Assembly (NCBI RefSeq): GCF_018604545.1
Contig: NZ_CP075896.1
Coordinates: 5,766,001-5,830,000, forward strand
Origin: Streptomyces koelreuteriae
GTDB lineage: Bacteria; Actinomycetota; Actinomycetes; Streptomycetales; Streptomycetaceae
DNA: 64,000 nucleotides
Direction: 5' to 3'
The notes under the pieces were generated by a model. That model was given only the letters and a program-made list of their open reading frames with translations. It was not told the DNA's origin and did no database searches. Shown in pieces: positions 35,760-43,778 of the stretch. Every line of letters begins with the position of its first letter. Within the stretch, counting starts at the first letter, position 1. A program made the translations under genes and the position numbers.

Positions 35760-36149
35760 GTGGTGCGTCGTCATGAGCTGACTGATGAGTCGTGGGCGGT
35801 GATCGAGCCGTTGCTGGCTCCTCCGCGGATGGGGCGTCCGGTGCGGGATCGTCGGCAGGTGGTCAACGGCATCCTGTGGAAGCTGTCCACGGGGGCGGCC
35901 TGGCGGGACCTGCCTGAGCGTTACGGCCCGTGGAAGACGGTCTACGAACGTTTCCGCCGCTGGTCGGCAGACGGCACCTGGGACCGGCTGCTGGCCCAGG
36001 TCCAGCAGCACTGCGATGCCGTGGGCGCCGTGGACTGGACTGTCGTCTGCGTCGACTCCACGACTGTGCGGGCTCACCAGCATGCGGCCGGGGCCCGAAA
36101 AGGGGGCTCTGGCCGGGCGAGGCGATCGGCCGGTCCCGTGGCGGGCTGA
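35760..36149 (+). CDS. IS5-type transposase, first frame (OrfA)
   Basis: The first 129 residues of the transposase: a helix-turn-helix-like N-terminal domain of the DUF4096 type (RRHELTDESWAVIEPLLAPPRMGRPVRDRRQVVNGILWKLSTGAAWRDLP) and the beginning of the DDE domain (DWTVVCVDSTTVRAHQHAAGARKGG), with the first catalytic Asp in VDSTTVRAHQ. The frame ends at a TGA within GGCGGGCTGACT. Full-length transposase needs a -1 shift at the A-AAA run at 36098-36101, where Lys-tRNA can slip from AAA to AAA. A GTG start is used. Confidence 0.85.
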   Translation: MVRRHELTDESWAVIEPLLAPPRMGRPVRDRRQVVNGILWKLSTGAAWRDLPERYGPWKTVYERFRRWSADGTWDRLLAQVQQHCDAVGAVDWTVVCVDSTTVRAHQHAAGARKGGSGRARRSAGPVAG

Positions 36150-36592
36150 CTACGAAGATCCACCTGGCCTGTGATGGGCAGGGCCGGCCGCTCGCCTTTA
36201 CCCTGACCGCTGGGAACGTCAACGACTGCACCCAGTTCGAGCAGGTCATGGCCCGCATCAGCGTCAGCCGACGCGGGCCCGGCCGGCCCAGAACGCGGCC
36301 CGATCGGGTCGTCGCGGACAAGGGCTACTCGTCCACGAAGATCCGCTCCTACCTGCGTCGGCGGGGCATCAGAGCCGCGATCCCAGAGCGGATCGACCAG
36401 ATCAACGGCCGCATCCGCCGAGGCGAAAGCCTCTGCCGACTCGACCGGACCACCTACCGGCGCCGCAACCTCGTCGAGCGCTGCTTCAACAAGCTCAAGC
36501 ACAACAAGGCCCTGGCCACTCGCTACGACAAACGCGCCCGCCACTACCAAGCCATGGTCACCCTCGCCTGCCTACGCCTCTGGCTCCCCTGA
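35930..36592 (+). CDS. IS5-type transposase, second frame (OrfB)
   Basis: The catalytic part in the -1 frame. The meaningful sequence begins at about 36098 with KRGLWPGEAIGRSRGGLTTKIHLACDGQGRPLAFTLTAGNVNDCTQ. The second Asp lies in PDRVVADKGYSSTKIRSYL and the Glu in TYRRRNLVERCFNKLKHNKALATRYDK, completing the DDE triad. It ends in CLRLWLP one base before the right inverted repeat. The 5' part of this open frame, before the shift site, is not real protein. Expression is expected only by programmed -1 frameshifting from OrfA. Confidence 0.85.
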   Translation: MEDGLRTFPPLVGRRHLGPAAGPGPAALRCRGRRGLDCRLRRLHDCAGSPACGRGPKRGLWPGEAIGRSRGGLTTKIHLACDGQGRPLAFTLTAGNVNDCTQFEQVMARISVSRRGPGRPRTRPDRVVADKGYSSTKIRSYLRRRGIRAAIPERIDQINGRIRRGESLCRLDRTTYRRRNLVERCFNKLKHNKALATRYDKRARHYQAMVTLACLRLWLP

Positions 36593-36607
36593 CTTTGCGG
36601 ACACGAC

Positions 36608-36958
36608 CTAAGCGGCGCGCACCTTGTACGCCGTCACACGCACCTCCTCGTCGTCCAGGCACTGCCCGGACGCCAGGTCGAAACGCTGCTTCAGCAGCGG
36701 GGAGGCGACGAACGGGCGGCCCTGGTGGGTGCCGGTCAGGCCGCGGGAGAGGACGGCCGCGCCGGTGAAGGGGTCGCGGTTGTCGATGGCGAACAGTTCG
36801 CCGGAACGGTCACGGAAGATCGCGGCCTGCCGGCCGTCCGGCAGCAGTGCCGCCACCCCGCGGCCGGGGAGCAGCGTGCTCAGGTCGCAGACCGTGAACC
36901 AGTCGCCGTCGAGGGCGAGTTCGATCTTCAGCTCGGTGGTCTCGGGTGCCAGGGTCAT
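36608..36958 (-). CDS. nirD: Assimilatory nitrite reductase small subunit
   Basis: A 116-residue Rieske-fold subunit of NADH-dependent assimilatory nitrite reductase. Marks are GDWFTVCDLSTLLPGRGVAALLPDGRQAAIFR, FAIDNRDPFTGAAVLSRGLTGTHQGRPFVASPLLKQRFDL and ECLDDE-like SGQCLDDEEVRVTAYKV. As usual in NirD, the Cys/His cluster ligands of true Rieske proteins are absent. The start overlaps the nirB stop (ATGA). The stop TAG is shared with the TA target duplication of the adjacent insertion sequence, yet the protein length is normal. Confidence 0.93.
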   Translation of the reverse strand: MTLAPETTELKIELALDGDWFTVCDLSTLLPGRGVAALLPDGRQAAIFRDRSGELFAIDNRDPFTGAAVLSRGLTGTHQGRPFVASPLLKQRFDLASGQCLDDEEVRVTAYKVRAA

Positions 36959-39567
36959 CGCTGGGCGCTTCCTTCCAGAACGTCGGCGGGTCGCATACCG
37001 ATGGACAGCAGCGGCAGGTCGGGCTTCATCTGGTCGCGCTCGGGCACGAAGGCGACGACCGGGTCCGGGGTGTCCGGCGCGTTCACGAAGGACACGAACC
37101 GGGACAGCTTCTCGGGGTCGTTGATGGTCTCGGCCCACTCGTCGCGGTAGTACGCGACATGCGCCAGCATCAGCTTCTCCAGCTCGTCGCAGATGCCGAG
37201 GGAGTCGTGGACGACGACGTCCCGTACGTGGTCCAGGCCGCCCGGGATCCGCTCCAGCCAGGTCGAGGTGCGCTCCAGACGGTCGGCCGTACGGATGTAG
37301 AACATCAGGAACCGGTCGATCAGACGGATCAGTTCGGCGTCCGACAGGTCCTGGGCCAGCAGGTCCGCGTGACGCGGGGTCGCGCCGCCGTTGCCGCCGA
37401 CGTAGAGGTTCCAGCCGTTGGCCGTGGCGATCACGCCGAAGTCCTTCGACTGGGCCTCCGCGCACTCGCGCTGGCAGCCGGACACCGCCGACTTGAGCTT
37501 GTGCGGCGACCTGAGGCCCCGGTAGCGCAGCTCCAGGTCGATGGCCATGCGGACGGAGTCCTGGACGCCGTAGCGGCACCAGGTCTGGCCGACGCAGGAC
37601 TTCACCGTGCGCAGCGACTTGCCGTAGGCGTGTCCTGACTCGAAGCCGGCGTCGACCAGCCGGGCCCAGATCAGCGGGAGCTGCTCGACGCGGGCGCCGA
37701 ACATGTCGATCCGCTGGCCGCCGGTGATCTTCGTGTAGAGGCCGAAGTCGCGGGCGATCTCGCCGATGACGATCAGCTTCTCCGGGGCGATCTCGCCGCC
37801 GGGGATGCGCGGGACGACCGAGTAGGAGCCGTTCTTCTGCAGGTTGGCCAGGAAGTGGTCGTTGGTGTCCTGCAGCGAGGCCTGCTCGCCGTCCAGGACG
37901 TAGCCGCTCGCGCCGATCGTCGGGGCGAGGGAGGCGATGATCGAGCCGACGGCCGGCTTGCAGACCTCGCAGCCGTCACCGCCCCGGGCCTCCTCGCGGC
38001 CGTGCCGGTCCAGCAGGTCCTGGAACGTGGTGACACGCAGGGCGTGGACGATCTCGTAGAGCTCCTCGCGGGTCTGCCCGAAGCAGCCGCACAGGCCCTT
38101 GTCGACCTCGATGCCGCCGGCCTCCAGCTCGGCGTTGACGAGCTGGCCGAGGACCTTGACGCAGGAGCCGCAGCCGGTGCCGGCCTTGGTGCACTTCTTC
38201 ACCTCGGGCACGGTCACGCACTGGTGGTCGGTGACCGCGCCGCGGATCGTGCCCTTGGAGACGTTGTGGCAGGAGCAGACGATCGCGTCGTCCGGCAGCG
38301 CGGACGGGCCGAGCTGCACGGACTCCCCGGCCCCGGCGGGCAGCACCAGCGACTCGGGGGAGACCGGCGGGACCGAGCCGGTGAAGGCCTTCAGCGTGCC
38401 GTACGCCTCCGCGTCGCCGACCAGGATGCCGCCGAGCAGCGTGCCGTCGCGGCCGATGACCAGCTTCTTGTACAGGCCGGAGCGGGAGTCGGAGTAGACG
38501 ACGTCCAGGCAGTCCTCGGCGGTGCCGTGCGCGTCACCGAAGGACGCCACGTCCACGCCGAGCAGCTTCAGCTTGGTGGAGAGGTCGGCACCCGTGAAGG
38601 CGGCCTCGTCGGCGGCGATCGTCGCGGCGGCCGTCTCGGCCTGCTCGTAGCCGGGGGCGACCAGGCCGTACACCCGGCCGTCGGAGGCCAGCGCGCACTC
38701 GCCGATCGCGAACACGTGCGGGTCGTTGACCGTGCGGCACTGCTCGTCGACCGTGATGCCGCCGCGCTCGCCGACCGTCAGACCGCAGTCGCGGGCGAGC
38801 TGGTCGCGGGGGCGGACACCGGCGCTGAACACCACCAGGTCGGTGGCGAGTTCGGAGCCGTCGGACAGCTTCATGCCGGTCACGGCACCGCCCTCGCCGA
38901 CCACGACCTCCTGTGTGCCCACGCCGGTGTGGACGCTCAGGCCCATCTCCTCGATGGTGCGCAGCAGGGCCGCGCCGCCGCCGTCGTCGACCTGGACGGG
39001 CATCAGCCGGGGCGCGAACTCCACGATGTGGGAGGTCAGTCCGAGACCCTTGAGCGCACCGGCCGCCTCCAGCCCGAGCAGACCGCCGCCGACCACGGCA
39101 CCGACCTGGGCGTTCTTCGCGTACTCCTCGATCGCGAGCAGGTCCTCGATCGTGCGGTAGACGAAACAGCCCTCGGCGTCCTTGCCCGGGACCGGCGGCA
39201 CGAACGGGTAGGAGCCGGTGGCCAGGACCAGCACGTCGTAGTCGACGACGAGACCGGAGCGGGCGGTGACCCTGCGGGCCTCCCGGTCCACGGTCTCCGC
39301 CGGGTCACCGATGTGCAGCTCGATGCCGTGGTCCTCGATGAACTGCATGTCCGTCATGGACAGGTCCTCGGGCGACCTGCCCGCGAAGTACGACGTGAGC
39401 TGGACGCGGTCGTACGCCGGACGCGGCTCCTCGCAGAGCACGACCACGCGGTGCGTGGCGGTCAGGCCGCGCTCGGCGAGCGCTTCGAGGAAGCGCTGGC
39501 CGACCATGCCGTGGCCGACGAGCACGATCGTGGGGGTGGCCTCCGTGGCCTCCGGGGTGGCGGTCAT
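36955..39567 (-). CDS. nirB: Assimilatory nitrite reductase large subunit
   Basis: An 870-residue siroheme enzyme reducing nitrite to ammonium with NAD(P)H. It has an N-terminal FAD/NAD domain (TIVLVGHGMVGQRFLEAL, then VGAVVGGGLLGLEAAGAL), a BFD-type [2Fe-2S] region (VCSCHNVSKGTIRGAV, then CTKAGTGCGSC) and a second Cys-rich segment (CGCFGQTREEL). The siroheme/[4Fe-4S] domain carries the ligands in KSCVGQTWCRYGVQD and AVSGCQRECAEA. The ATG follows GGAGG. It overlaps both neighbours by one or four bases, so the three genes form one operon. The upstream site suggests GlnR control. Confidence 0.96.
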   Translation of the reverse strand: MTATPEATEATPTIVLVGHGMVGQRFLEALAERGLTATHRVVVLCEEPRPAYDRVQLTSYFAGRSPEDLSMTDMQFIEDHGIELHIGDPAETVDREARRVTARSGLVVDYDVLVLATGSYPFVPPVPGKDAEGCFVYRTIEDLLAIEEYAKNAQVGAVVGGGLLGLEAAGALKGLGLTSHIVEFAPRLMPVQVDDGGGAALLRTIEEMGLSVHTGVGTQEVVVGEGGAVTGMKLSDGSELATDLVVFSAGVRPRDQLARDCGLTVGERGGITVDEQCRTVNDPHVFAIGECALASDGRVYGLVAPGYEQAETAAATIAADEAAFTGADLSTKLKLLGVDVASFGDAHGTAEDCLDVVYSDSRSGLYKKLVIGRDGTLLGGILVGDAEAYGTLKAFTGSVPPVSPESLVLPAGAGESVQLGPSALPDDAIVCSCHNVSKGTIRGAVTDHQCVTVPEVKKCTKAGTGCGSCVKVLGQLVNAELEAGGIEVDKGLCGCFGQTREELYEIVHALRVTTFQDLLDRHGREEARGGDGCEVCKPAVGSIIASLAPTIGASGYVLDGEQASLQDTNDHFLANLQKNGSYSVVPRIPGGEIAPEKLIVIGEIARDFGLYTKITGGQRIDMFGARVEQLPLIWARLVDAGFESGHAYGKSLRTVKSCVGQTWCRYGVQDSVRMAIDLELRYRGLRSPHKLKSAVSGCQRECAEAQSKDFGVIATANGWNLYVGGNGGATPRHADLLAQDLSDAELIRLIDRFLMFYIRTADRLERTSTWLERIPGGLDHVRDVVVHDSLGICDELEKLMLAHVAYYRDEWAETINDPEKLSRFVSFVNAPDTPDPVVAFVPERDQMKPDLPLLSIGMRPADVLEGSAQR

Positions 39568-40784
39568 CAGGAGCCTCCATCGTTGGTGAGCAGGTGGAGC
39601 AGCGGGCCGCCGTCGGAGGGGAGCGGCTCTGCTCCCTCCCAGGCGCGGGCGAGCGCGCCGACGGTGCCGAGTTCGCCGACGAGGACCCCGCCGACCAGGC
39701 GGTCGTCGCGGACGACGACCTTGCGGTAGGTGCCGCGCGTGGCGTCGGCGAGCTGGACGACGTCGTCGCCCGGGAGGGCCTCGGTCTCGCCGAACGCGGC
39801 GAGGTCGAAGGGACTGTCGTGTCCCGTGAGCGTGAGCCGGGTCAGCGAACGCGTGCCCGTGTACCGGGCGGTCGCGTCACCGGCGAGCAACTCCGCCAGC
39901 ACGTCGGCCTGTTCGAGCGCCGGGGTGGCGAGGCCGTAGAGCACGCCGTCGTGCCGGGCGCAGTCGCCGATCGCGTGGATGTACGGGTCGGAGGTGCGCA
40001 GCTCGTCGTCCACGACGACGCCCTTGCGGACGTCGAGCCCGGCGTCCTGCGCGAGGCCCACGCGCGGGTGCACACCGCAGGCGACGACCACCAGGTCCGC
40101 GTCGAGCGCGTACCCGTCGGCCATCTCCACCGAGCGGACGGCGCCGCCGACGCAGCGCACGTCCCGTACGCGGCACTCGGTGTGCACCTCCACGCCCAGC
40201 TCGGTCAGATGCCGCTGCACGAGCTTCGAGGAGGCCGGGTCGAGCTGGCGCTCCATGAGCCGCTCGGACTGCTGGGCGAGCACGACCTGGGCGCCGCGCA
40301 GGGCGAGCGCGCGGGCCGCGGAGACCCCGAGGAGCCCGCCGCCGATGACGACCGCCTTGGCCCCCGGCCGGACCGCCTTGGACAGTCCCAGGCAGTCGTC
40401 CATGGTCCGGAAGGCGTGCACGCCCTCGGGCAGCCGGTGGTCCTCGGTGAACAGCCCGCGCAGCGGCGGCAGCACCGGGTTGGAACCGGTGGCGAGCACC
40501 AGCCGGTCGTATGCGATCACCGAACCGTCCGCGCAGGCGACGGTGCGCGCGTCGCGGTCGATGCCGGTGACCCGGCCGCGGGTCAGCTCCGCGGGCGCGG
40601 GCAGGGCGATCACCTCGGGGCTGTACCGTCCGGCCAGCACCTCGGCGAGCAGCACGCGGTTGTAGGGCCGGTGCTCCTCCTCGCCGATCAGCAGCGCGGG
40701 CGTGCCGAGCTCACCGAGCCGCCGGGCGAGCCGTACGCCCGCGAGGCCGGTGCCGATCACCACCACACGCTCATTCGAGGTCAT
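39567..40784 (-). CDS. FAD-dependent NAD(P)H oxidoreductase of the nitrite/nitrate reductase operon
   Basis: A 405-residue flavoprotein homologous to the N-terminal part of NirB. It has FAD and NAD dinucleotide motifs (VVVIGTGLAGVRLARRL at 6-22 and AVVIGGGLLGVSAARAL), the FAD strand YIHAIGDCARHDG, and a C-terminal domain with TYRKVVVRDDRLVGGVLVGELG. It probably delivers electrons from NAD(P)H to nitrate or nitrite reductase, like NasB-type proteins; that role is inferred. It is the first gene of the operon, and its stop overlaps the nirB start (TGATG). Confidence 0.88.
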   Translation of the reverse strand: MTSNERVVVIGTGLAGVRLARRLGELGTPALLIGEEEHRPYNRVLLAEVLAGRYSPEVIALPAPAELTRGRVTGIDRDARTVACADGSVIAYDRLVLATGSNPVLPPLRGLFTEDHRLPEGVHAFRTMDDCLGLSKAVRPGAKAVVIGGGLLGVSAARALALRGAQVVLAQQSERLMERQLDPASSKLVQRHLTELGVEVHTECRVRDVRCVGGAVRSVEMADGYALDADLVVVACGVHPRVGLAQDAGLDVRKGVVVDDELRTSDPYIHAIGDCARHDGVLYGLATPALEQADVLAELLAGDATARYTGTRSLTRLTLTGHDSPFDLAAFGETEALPGDDVVQLADATRGTYRKVVVRDDRLVGGVLVGELGTVGALARAWEGAEPLPSDGGPLLHLLTNDGGS

Positions 40785-40807
40785 GCCCTTGAGCGTGCGG
40801 TGCCGGT

Positions 40808-40845
40808 GTTACCCGGCAGCATCACATCTGTTTCCCACGGGGAAC
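40808..40845 (-). promoter_or_regulatory. Tandem GlnR-type site upstream of the nir operon
   Basis: Read toward the operon the site is GTTCC, 6 bp, GAAAC, 6 bp, GATGC, 6 bp, GTAAC: four 5-bp modules with 11-bp periodicity. The first pair matches the GlnR consensus gTnAC-n6-GaAAC closely; the second pair is weaker. It ends 23 bp before the start codon. GlnR activation of nitrite reductase genes is established in Streptomyces; binding here is predicted. Confidence 0.72.
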
Positions 40846-40956
40846 GCTGCCCTCAGCGGGGGCGGGGGGCGGGTGTGAGGGTTCCCGACGTGCGGCGGAG
40901 CCGGGCTGTGAGGGACGCGCGGGGCCTCGCACAGGGCCTCGCATAGGGTCTCGATC

Positions 40957-41739
40957 ATGCCCGACATATCGCTGACCATGATCGTCCTGCTCTGCCTCGC
41001 GGCGCTCGCCGCCGGCTGGATCGACGCCGTGGTCGGCGGCGGCGGGCTCCTGCTCCTGCCGGTGCTCCTGCTCGGGCTCCCGTCGCACACACCGGCCGCG
41101 CACGCGCTCGGCACCAACAAGGCGGTCGCCATCGTCGGCACGACGGGCGCGGCGGTGACGTACGCCCGCAAGGCCCCGGTGGACGTGAGGACAGCCGGCC
41201 GCATCGGTCTCGCCGCCCTCGCCGGATCCTCCGCCGGGGCCTTCTTCGCGGCCGGGATGAGCACCGAGGTCCTCAAGCCGGTGATCATGGTGGTGCTGCT
41301 CGCGGTGGCGGCCTTCGTGATCCTGCGGCCCGCCTTCGGCACGGCCCCCGCGACCGGTCCGGCCACCCGCCGCCAGATCCTCGCGGCGATCGGCCTCGCG
41401 GGCCTCGGCATCGGCTTCTACGACGGCCTCATCGGCCCCGGCACCGGCACCTTCCTGGTCCTCGCCCTCACCGCCGTCCTCCACCTCGACCTCGTCTCCG
41501 CCTCCGCCACCGCCAAGATCGTCAACTGCTGCACCAACGCGGGCGCCCTCGCCACCTTCGCCTGGCAGGGCGCGGTCCTGTGGCAACTGGCCGCCCTCAT
41601 GGCCGTCTTCAACCTGGCGGGCGGCACCCTGGGCGCCCACACGGCCCTCAAGAAGGGCAGCGGCTTCGTCCGCATCGTGCTGCTGACGGTGGTGTTCGCC
41701 CTGGTGGCGAACCTGGCGTACGAACAGTGGCTGGCCTAA
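40957..41739 (+). CDS. TSUP-family (TauE/SafE) membrane transporter
   Basis: A 260-residue membrane protein with about eight helices and the family's two internal signatures: GWIDAVVGGGGLLLLPVLLLGLP with HALGTNKAVAIVGTTGA, and the repeat GIGFYDGLIGPGTGTFLVLALTAVL with SATAKIVNCCTNAGAL. The family moves sulfite, sulfoacetate or other small anions out of the cell. It is divergent from the nir operon across 172 bp that contain the GlnR-type site, so joint control is possible; a link to nitrogen oxyanions is only a guess. Confidence 0.87.
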   Translation: MPDISLTMIVLLCLAALAAGWIDAVVGGGGLLLLPVLLLGLPSHTPAAHALGTNKAVAIVGTTGAAVTYARKAPVDVRTAGRIGLAALAGSSAGAFFAAGMSTEVLKPVIMVVLLAVAAFVILRPAFGTAPATGPATRRQILAAIGLAGLGIGFYDGLIGPGTGTFLVLALTAVLHLDLVSASATAKIVNCCTNAGALATFAWQGAVLWQLAALMAVFNLAGGTLGAHTALKKGSGFVRIVLLTVVFALVANLAYEQWLA

Positions 41740-41850
41740 GGCTCTCCCGTAGCTGTGGTTTCGGACGGCCACAGCCCGGGCGAGGTACCGCACAGAGTTG
41801 TAGGGCCCGAGTATGACTGGCAGGACGAGCGGTGACTTCGGCTGGGCCTG

Positions 41851-41879
41851 CTGACCGGCAGGTTCGCCCTGCCTACGAT
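41851..41879 (+). promoter_or_regulatory. Promoter for a probably leaderless message
   Basis: CTGACC (-35) and TACGAT (-10) are separated by 17 bp. The -10 box ends 6 bp before the ATG of the synthase-like gene, and no ribosome site is present, so transcription would start at or next to the start codon. Confidence 0.55.
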
Positions 41880-41885
41880 CGGCGC

Positions 41886-42794
41886 ATGAGTGCGTGGAAC
41901 CAGAGCCTGGACGTTGCGGGGATACGGGAGCCGGAGCTCCGGCGGGACTACAGCGCTCAGCGGGAGTCAGTCGCGCGTTTCAGACGTGCCTCGTACCTTG
42001 CGGCCCGTCTGCTGTTGCCGAAAGCGGTGCTGCCTCATGTGGTGGCCGCGACGGCGGTGATGCATCACGGGGACAACCTGCTGGACACCGGCCCGAAGCC
42101 ACAGCGAGTCACGGCGTGGGGGGCGTGGGAGCAGGAGGTGCGTAAGGCGCTGGACAGCGGGGTGAGCGACGATCCGCTGATCCGTACGCTGCTGCACACC
42201 ACGGCCGCGTACCCGCGCCTCCGGGAGGTGGTGGAGGAGTACTTGGCCACCGCCACCGCCGAGTTGGAGTTCGCCGGCTTCGCCACCGAGGCCGACTACC
42301 AGGCGTATGTGGACGCCTACTCGCTGCCCGCGTTCATGCTGGTCGCGTCCCTGCTGAGGCCGGAGCACGAGGACGGGGACTTCCGGGCCGGGTGCCGGAT
42401 GTTCATCGACGGAAGTCAGCGGCTGGACTTCGTCAACGATCTCGCCGAGGACCTGGCGGAAGGGCGGCTGGGCATACCGACGGAAACGCTGGCACGCTTC
42501 TCGGTGACGGAGAGGGACCTCGCGGAGGCGCGCCAATCGCCAGGCGTACGGGAGTTGTTGGAGTGCCAGATAGAAGCGGCGCGCACCTCCCTGCTGGCGG
42601 CCAAGGAACTGCCCGTCCTGACCGCCAGCCGCAACGGCGTGTTGTTGGAGGCAGTCGCCGAGATCGAACTGCTCACCGCGGACGCGGCGCTCGCGCAGGG
42701 CGCCCGACTGCTGCGCGGGTCCGCATCCCCGCCGATGGTGGGCTCGCTACGAGTGATGCTGGGCGCTCGTCGAAGGGCCCGCAGACAGGGCTGA
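41886..42794 (+). CDS. Phytoene/squalene-synthase-like protein
   Basis: A 302-residue all-helical protein related to the trans-isoprenyl diphosphate (squalene/phytoene) synthases. The N-terminal segment RRDYSAQRESVARFRRASYLAARLLLP fits. The first Asp-rich motif is HHGDNLLD (60-67), where classic enzymes have DDxxD-like DD-x-x-D. The second region reads GSQRLDFVNDLAEDLAEGRLGIPTETL, close to the usual RDVxED stretch. It probably uses prenyl diphosphates, but the altered first motif makes the reaction uncertain. No other carotenoid or hopanoid genes are nearby. The ATG fits a leaderless start; an upstream GTG is the alternative. Confidence 0.75.
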   Translation: MSAWNQSLDVAGIREPELRRDYSAQRESVARFRRASYLAARLLLPKAVLPHVVAATAVMHHGDNLLDTGPKPQRVTAWGAWEQEVRKALDSGVSDDPLIRTLLHTTAAYPRLREVVEEYLATATAELEFAGFATEADYQAYVDAYSLPAFMLVASLLRPEHEDGDFRAGCRMFIDGSQRLDFVNDLAEDLAEGRLGIPTETLARFSVTERDLAEARQSPGVRELLECQIEAARTSLLAAKELPVLTASRNGVLLEAVAEIELLTADAALAQGARLLRGSASPPMVGSLRVMLGARRRARRQG

Positions 42795-42820
42795 ACCGTC
42801 CTGTGTCCTCAGGGCCCTCC

Positions 42821-42905
42821 AGGGGCGCGGGGAACTGCGCGACCCATCACGACAGCGCCGCGGCCGAACGACGGCCTGTTGTCAGGGGCGCGGGGAACTG
42901 CGCGA
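42821..42905. repeat. Two copies of a dispersed intergenic repeat
   Basis: AGGGGCGCGGGGAACTGCGC followed by GA occurs at 42821 and 42884, 63 bp apart. Each is followed by a similar tail of the type CC/AACCAC-A-CGCCG and GCCGAAC. A third copy lies at 57671. All copies are between genes, just after a stop codon. Confidence 0.85.
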
Positions 42906-42944
42906 TCAACCACAACGGCGCCGCAGCCGAACAACGCACGCACA

Positions 42945-43643
42945 TCACCCCCCGCAGCCGCCCGCGAGACGCGCCTCGAACCCGTCGAGAAGAGCCCGGA
43001 GCCCGAACTCGAAACTGCTGTCGGGCGCCGCCGCGTACTCCACCGCGGCCTTGGTACCGAGGCGTTCCCGCAACCGCGGAAACTCCCTCGCGGTCTCCGC
43101 GGCACGCGCCACCGCATCGGCCAGCAACTGCCCGGCATCCGCACCGTTCCTGCCCAGCCGCCGATTCAACGAGACCTCGGCGGCGGGCCCGAGCGTGCTG
43201 CCGAGCACGAAGGTGAAGACGGCGGCCGCCGCCCGGTCCGCGTCCTCGGGCGCGAAGCCCGCCTTCTCGTAGATCGCGAGGCTCAGGTCGTTGTACCGGG
43301 CCTGACCGGGCCCGTACAGGAGATGACTGCCGAACGCCTGGACCAGCCAGGGGTGCCGGGTGAGCATCGCGTGCATGCCCTCGGCCTGGGCCGTGGCGGC
43401 CGTCCGCCAGTCGGCGTCGGCGTCGGCGGCGTCGGGATCGGGCAGCTCGACCTCGTGCCAGACCGTGTCGCTGGCGAGCCGCACCAGCTCGTCCTTGGTC
43501 TTGATGTGCCAGTAGACGGCCGTGGCGGCCGAGCCCAGCCGCTTCGCCAGGCTCCGCATGTTGAGGCCGTCCAGCCCCTCCTCGTCCAGCAGCTCGATGG
43601 CCGCGTGGACGATCCGGTCGGCGGTGAGTGTGTCTCGCGGCAT
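42945..43643 (-). CDS. TetR-family transcriptional regulator
   Basis: A 232-residue regulator with an N-terminal helix-turn-helix (ADRIVHAAIELLDEEG, then NMRSLAKRLGSAATAVYWHIKTKDELV at about 25-55) and a large C-terminal helical domain ending in FEARLAGGCGG. It is divergent from a cytoplasmic serine hydrolase, and the shared 135 bp hold three similar sites. It therefore probably represses both. The ATG is chosen over a GTG three codons upstream; a TACAGT box 7 bp upstream would fit a leaderless message. Confidence 0.87.
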   Translation of the reverse strand: MPRDTLTADRIVHAAIELLDEEGLDGLNMRSLAKRLGSAATAVYWHIKTKDELVRLASDTVWHEVELPDPDAADADADWRTAATAQAEGMHAMLTRHPWLVQAFGSHLLYGPGQARYNDLSLAIYEKAGFAPEDADRAAAAVFTFVLGSTLGPAAEVSLNRRLGRNGADAGQLLADAVARAAETAREFPRLRERLGTKAAVEYAAAPDSSFEFGLRALLDGFEARLAGGCGG

Positions 43644-43660
43644 GGTGACCACTGTACTTG

Positions 43661-43763
43661 CACTTAGTTCATGAAAGTCGTTCGACCGCCGTCGGCCGCC
43701 GTGAAAGCTCTTGCACTTTGTTCAAGTCCTGGCCTACGCTCACACTCGTACTTAGTTCAAGTG
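43661..43763. promoter_or_regulatory. Divergent promoter region with three TetR-type operator copies
   Basis: CACTTAGTTCATG (43661), CACTTTGTTCAAGT (43714) and TACTTAGTTCAAGTG (43749) are three variants of one site; the last two have ACTT/AAGT dyad ends. A TTGCAC (43711) and TACGCT (43735) pair with 18-bp spacing forms a promoter for the rightward gene. One site overlaps the -35, and another lies just after the start point, as expected for repression. Confidence 0.62.
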
Positions 43764-43778
43764 TCCAGAGGGGGAGCC

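Larger units (their letters stand above)
35722..36608 (+). mobile_element. IS5-family (IS427-group-like) insertion sequence
   Basis: An 887-bp element with perfect terminal inverted repeats beginning GGTCGTGTCCGCAAAGT and flanked on both sides by TA, the two-base target duplication of this group. Counting TA, the match is 19 bp (TAGGTCGTGTCCGCAAAGT). Two overlapping frames encode the transposase. The right-hand TA lies in the stop codon of nirD, which remains TAG. Ends and duplication are intact, so the insertion may be recent. Confidence 0.92.

Noticed and set aside
36608..36660. Truncation of NirD by the insertion sequence
   Set aside because: The stop codon is TAG with or without the element and the protein length is normal.
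41832..41886. Upstream GTG start for the synthase-like gene
   Set aside because: It would place the -35 and -10 boxes inside the coding region; the ATG right after the -10 fits a leaderless message better.
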